Below are positions 61,877-64,000 of a stretch of 64,000 bases of DNA, in pieces. Every line of letters starts with the position of its first letter. Within the stretch, counting starts at the first letter, position 1. The translations under genes were made by a program, and so were the position numbers. The notes under the pieces were generated by a model. The model was not told the origin of the DNA. It ran no database searches and saw only the letters and a program-made list of their open reading frames with translations. Source of the DNA: Idiomarina aminovorans (GTDB lineage: Bacteria > Pseudomonadota > Gammaproteobacteria > Enterobacterales > Alteromonadaceae); NCBI RefSeq assembly GCF_023155095.1, contig NZ_JAKNDA010000005.1, positions 124,001-188,000 of the forward strand. The letters are read 5' to 3'.

Positions 61877-62788
61877 TTATTTTGCTAATTCAGCTTTTGC
61901 CAATTCTGCTATAGCGACTTGCGAACGGGGCCCATGCGCTAAATGCTGACAAATACTGGCCCCGGTTGTGATTAACTTATTCAGGTCGATACCGGTTTTA
62001 ATGCCCATGCCGTTGAGCATATAAACCACATCTTCAGTGGCAACGTTGCCACTGGCACCTTTCGCGTATGGGCATCCGCCCAAACCGGCAACTGCCGTAT
62101 CAATAGTGGCAATGCCCAGTGGCAGGCAGGCCATTATATTCGCCAACGCTTGCCCGTAGGTATTATGAAAATGCAATGCCAGCTTGTCCATTGGCACTTC
62201 TTCAGCAACGGCGGCCAACATTTCCTGTGCTTTTAATGGTGTTCCAACACCGATGGTATCGCCCAGTGAGACTTCATAGCAGCCCATGTCATAAAGCGCT
62301 TTCGCAACTTTAACAACATTTTCTAAAGGCACGTCTCCCTGGTAAGGGCAACCTAAAACACAGGAAACATAGCCTCTGACCGGAATGTTTTTCTCTTTAG
62401 CGGCGGCAATAACTGGCTGAAAACGCTCCAGTGATTCATTAATACTGCAGTTAATGTTTTTTTGCGTAAACGCTTCTGACGCAGCGCCAAATACGGCAAC
62501 CTCGTCCATATTGGCGGCAACTGCAGTTTCAAAGCCTTTTAGGTTAGGTGTTAAGCCTGCGTAGGTGACACCGGTAAGACGCGTTATCTGCTCCATAACC
62601 GCCGTGCTGTCGGCCATTTGTGGCACCCACTTAGGGCTGACAAAGCTGGCACTTTCAATGTAGGAAACGCCGGCATCTGCCAGCGCTTCAATTAACGCAA
62701 CTTTTGCGTCAACAGAAACGGCGGTTTCATTTTGCAGGCCGTCGCGGGGGCCAACTTCAACAATTTTGATCTTTTCCGCTATTGCCAT
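61877..62788 (-). CDS. Hydroxymethylglutaryl-CoA lyase
   Basis: 303 aa TIM-barrel metal enzyme: [11 protein letters not shown] at the start, [25 protein letters not shown], and the catalytic [19 protein letters not shown] loop with Cys. Cleaves HMG-CoA to acetyl-CoA and acetoacetate, the last step of leucine breakdown. 2 bp from mccA. Confidence 0.95.
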   Translation of the reverse strand: MAIAEKIKIVEVGPRDGLQNETAVSVDAKVALIEALADAGVSYIESASFVSPKWVPQMADSTAVMEQITRLTGVTYAGLTPNLKGFETAVAANMDEVAVFGAASEAFTQKNINCSINESLERFQPVIAAAKEKNIPVRGYVSCVLGCPYQGDVPLENVVKVAKALYDMGCYEVSLGDTIGVGTPLKAQEMLAAVAEEVPMDKLALHFHNTYGQALANIMACLPLGIATIDTAVAGLGGCPYAKGASGNVATEDVVYMLNGMGIKTGIDLNKLITTGASICQHLAHGPRSQVAIAELAKAELAK

Positions 62789-62790
62789 AA

Positions 62791-64000
62791 CTACTCCGCT
62801 TCACTCACTGCAATAAGCTCATTACCGTCACTGACCAGGTCACCGGCGATAAAGAAGACGTCTGTTACTTCACCTTCGTGGCCTGCACGAATGGTGTACT
62901 CCATCTTCATCGCTTCCATAATGACTAATGGCTGATCCTTCTCGATCGTATCGCCTTTTTCGACCAGTACTTCCATGATGGTACCGTTCATGGGAGCAAC
63001 GTGGCCACCGTGGGCGGTTTCGTCTGACAGCGTATCAGTCACGCGGTGACGATGGAAAGTCATAGGGCCATTGTCAGTAAAAACGGTAATTTGCTGGTCA
63101 TCGGCGCTGACATAGCGGTGATAACGCATACTGCCCGCCGTTAATGTCAGTTTGTCATCGGTTAAAGACGCCTGCCAACGGATGCTTTCATTATCAACTT
63201 CCTGCAGAAATTCACCGGTGCCAGTTTCGGCTAATGAAATGGCGTAGGTCTCTTCGTCAAATTGCAGGGGAACCGTATGCGTAGCTGCAGAGTTCATTCT
63301 AAACGCATTACCGCTTTGCCAGGGTGAACTGCCGCGCTGCTGCTGGCGCTGACAAATATCAAATAAAGCGGCTTCAGTAGCAATTTGCTGATAACTGACG
63401 GAGTCATCTGGTGCTAAATTAGCTTCATGCTGCTGAATAAATTCCGTGGTCAGGTTAGTCTTCACAAACTCGGGGTGTGATGCCAGACGGTGCAAAAAGT
63501 CGACATTGGTGGTGAGACCGGTTAAACGGTATTCCCGCAGGGCTCTTTGCAGGCGTAGCAGGGCACGGGTACGGTCGGTATCCCAGACTATCAGCTTTGC
63601 TATCATGGGGTCGTAGAAAGCTGAAATCTCATCGCCTTGTTCAATCCCGGTATCAATGCGCACGCCATTTTCTTCGACTGGTGTGCGTAAATGCTTGATG
63701 GTGCCGGTACAGGGTAAGAAATCGTTGTCCGGGTCTTCAGCATAAATTCGCGCTTCAAACGCATGGCCGTTAACCTGAATGTCATTTTGCGCTAGCGGAA
63801 GTGGCTGACCGGAAGCGACCAGTAATTGCCATTCGACTAAGTCCTGCCCGGTGATCATTTCAGTGACCGGATGCTCAACCTGTAAGCGGGTGTTCATTTC
63901 CATGAAATAAAACTCGCCACTTTGGTCAAACAGAAACTCAACGGTACCAGCGCCGACGTAGTCAATAGCCTGTGCAGCACGAATGGCCGCATCGCCCATT
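62791..64000 (-). CDS. Methylcrotonyl-CoA carboxylase biotin-carboxylase subunit (partial)
   Basis: The C-terminal 402 or so residues; the gene runs off the window's right edge, so the N-terminal part (about 260 aa by family length) is missing. Seen are the end of the biotin carboxylase domain ([36 protein letters not shown]), a linker, and the C-terminal biotinyl domain with the EAMKMEY lysine site. Neighbouring HMG-CoA lyase and acetoacetyl-CoA synthetase identify it as the leucine-pathway carboxylase and not acetyl- or propionyl-CoA carboxylase. Confidence 0.9.
   Translation of the reverse strand, partial: MGDAAIRAAQAIDYVGAGTVEFLFDQSGEFYFMEMNTRLQVEHPVTEMITGQDLVEWQLLVASGQPLPLAQNDIQVNGHAFEARIYAEDPDNDFLPCTGTIKHLRTPVEENGVRIDTGIEQGDEISAFYDPMIAKLIVWDTDRTRALLRLQRALREYRLTGLTTNVDFLHRLASHPEFVKTNLTTEFIQQHEANLAPDDSVSYQQIATEAALFDICQRQQQRGSSPWQSGNAFRMNSAATHTVPLQFDEETYAISLAETGTGEFLQEVDNESIRWQASLTDDKLTLTAGSMRYHRYVSADDQQITVFTDNGPMTFHRHRVTDTLSDETAHGGHVAPMNGTIMEVLVEKGDTIEKDQPLVIMEAMKMEYTIRAGHEGEVTDVFFIAGDLVSDGNELIAVSEAE

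Noticed and set aside
1-64000. tRNA genes, CRISPR arrays, rRNA genes, riboswitches
   Set aside because: None recognised by eye apart from tmRNA; a covariance-model scan would be needed to exclude weak cases.

Overview
The window looks like a chromosome segment from a marine gammaproteobacterium of the Alteromonadales, most like Idiomarina. This rests on the protein families, the ANDDNYALAA tmRNA tag, and the gene orders smpB/ratA/rnfH, smrB/prmB/aroC/epmC and proS/trmO/rcsF. The genus is an inference, because no database search was possible.

Layout. (1) 1-2.34 kb: core genes (Old Yellow Enzyme reductase, elbB) and ssrA with its terminator. (2) About 2.35-31.1 kb: one large accessory region directly downstream of ssrA, a known insertion hotspot. 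It is bounded by two related 50-bp direct repeats (2397-2446 and 31027-31076). (3) 31.2-64 kb: core genome. This part holds a diguanylate cyclase, an MCE/Mla lipid transporter, a MocR regulator, ccoG-cydAB, smpB/ratA/rnfH/sixA, smrB, prmB-aroC-epmC, purine salvage, proS-trmO-rcsF, an H-NS-like protein, ETF-QO, and a leucine/acetoacetate catabolic operon cut by the window end.

The accessory region has three parts. The left part (2.4-13.1 kb) is heavily worn. It has a decayed IS21 element, a WYL regulator split by an ISAs1 element, a paralogous small-gene pair present twice in mirror orientation with each copy damaged, an IS5-family insertion, a uracil-DNA-glycosylase-like gene, and a tandem AAA+ ATPase. 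Three intergenic regions here carry the same palindrome, GCG(A/T)CAT-N3-ATG(A/T)CGC or a one-base variant: upstream of the WYL gene, between the UDG-like gene and its divergent partner, and upstream of the AAA+ ATPase. This suggests a scattered WYL-controlled module that may be a defence system not yet described.

The middle part (13.1-26.5 kb) is a long minus-strand locus: hsdM, dinD, hsdS, rhuM, an orphan antitoxin, a Septu-type ATPase/HNH pair, hsdR, a YgjP-like metallopeptidase, a SEC-C protein and a DUF3037 protein. A DarT-like remnant lies just beyond it. The right part (26.8-31.1 kb) has a toxin-antitoxin pair, a GNAT gene followed by an attC-like hairpin, a frameshifted gene, an hsdR fragment abutting a 105-bp MITE-like element, and an AT-rich three-gene operon (Cys-motif winged helix, degenerate EAL, small unknown protein).

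How genes work together: type I restriction-modification and Septu are combined in one transcription unit. In the core part, mccA, HMG-CoA lyase and acetoacetyl-CoA synthetase form the end of leucine breakdown. They are followed without gaps by a GGDEF-EAL protein and ETF-QO, so c-di-GMP turnover and respiratory electron entry appear to be co-transcribed with this pathway.
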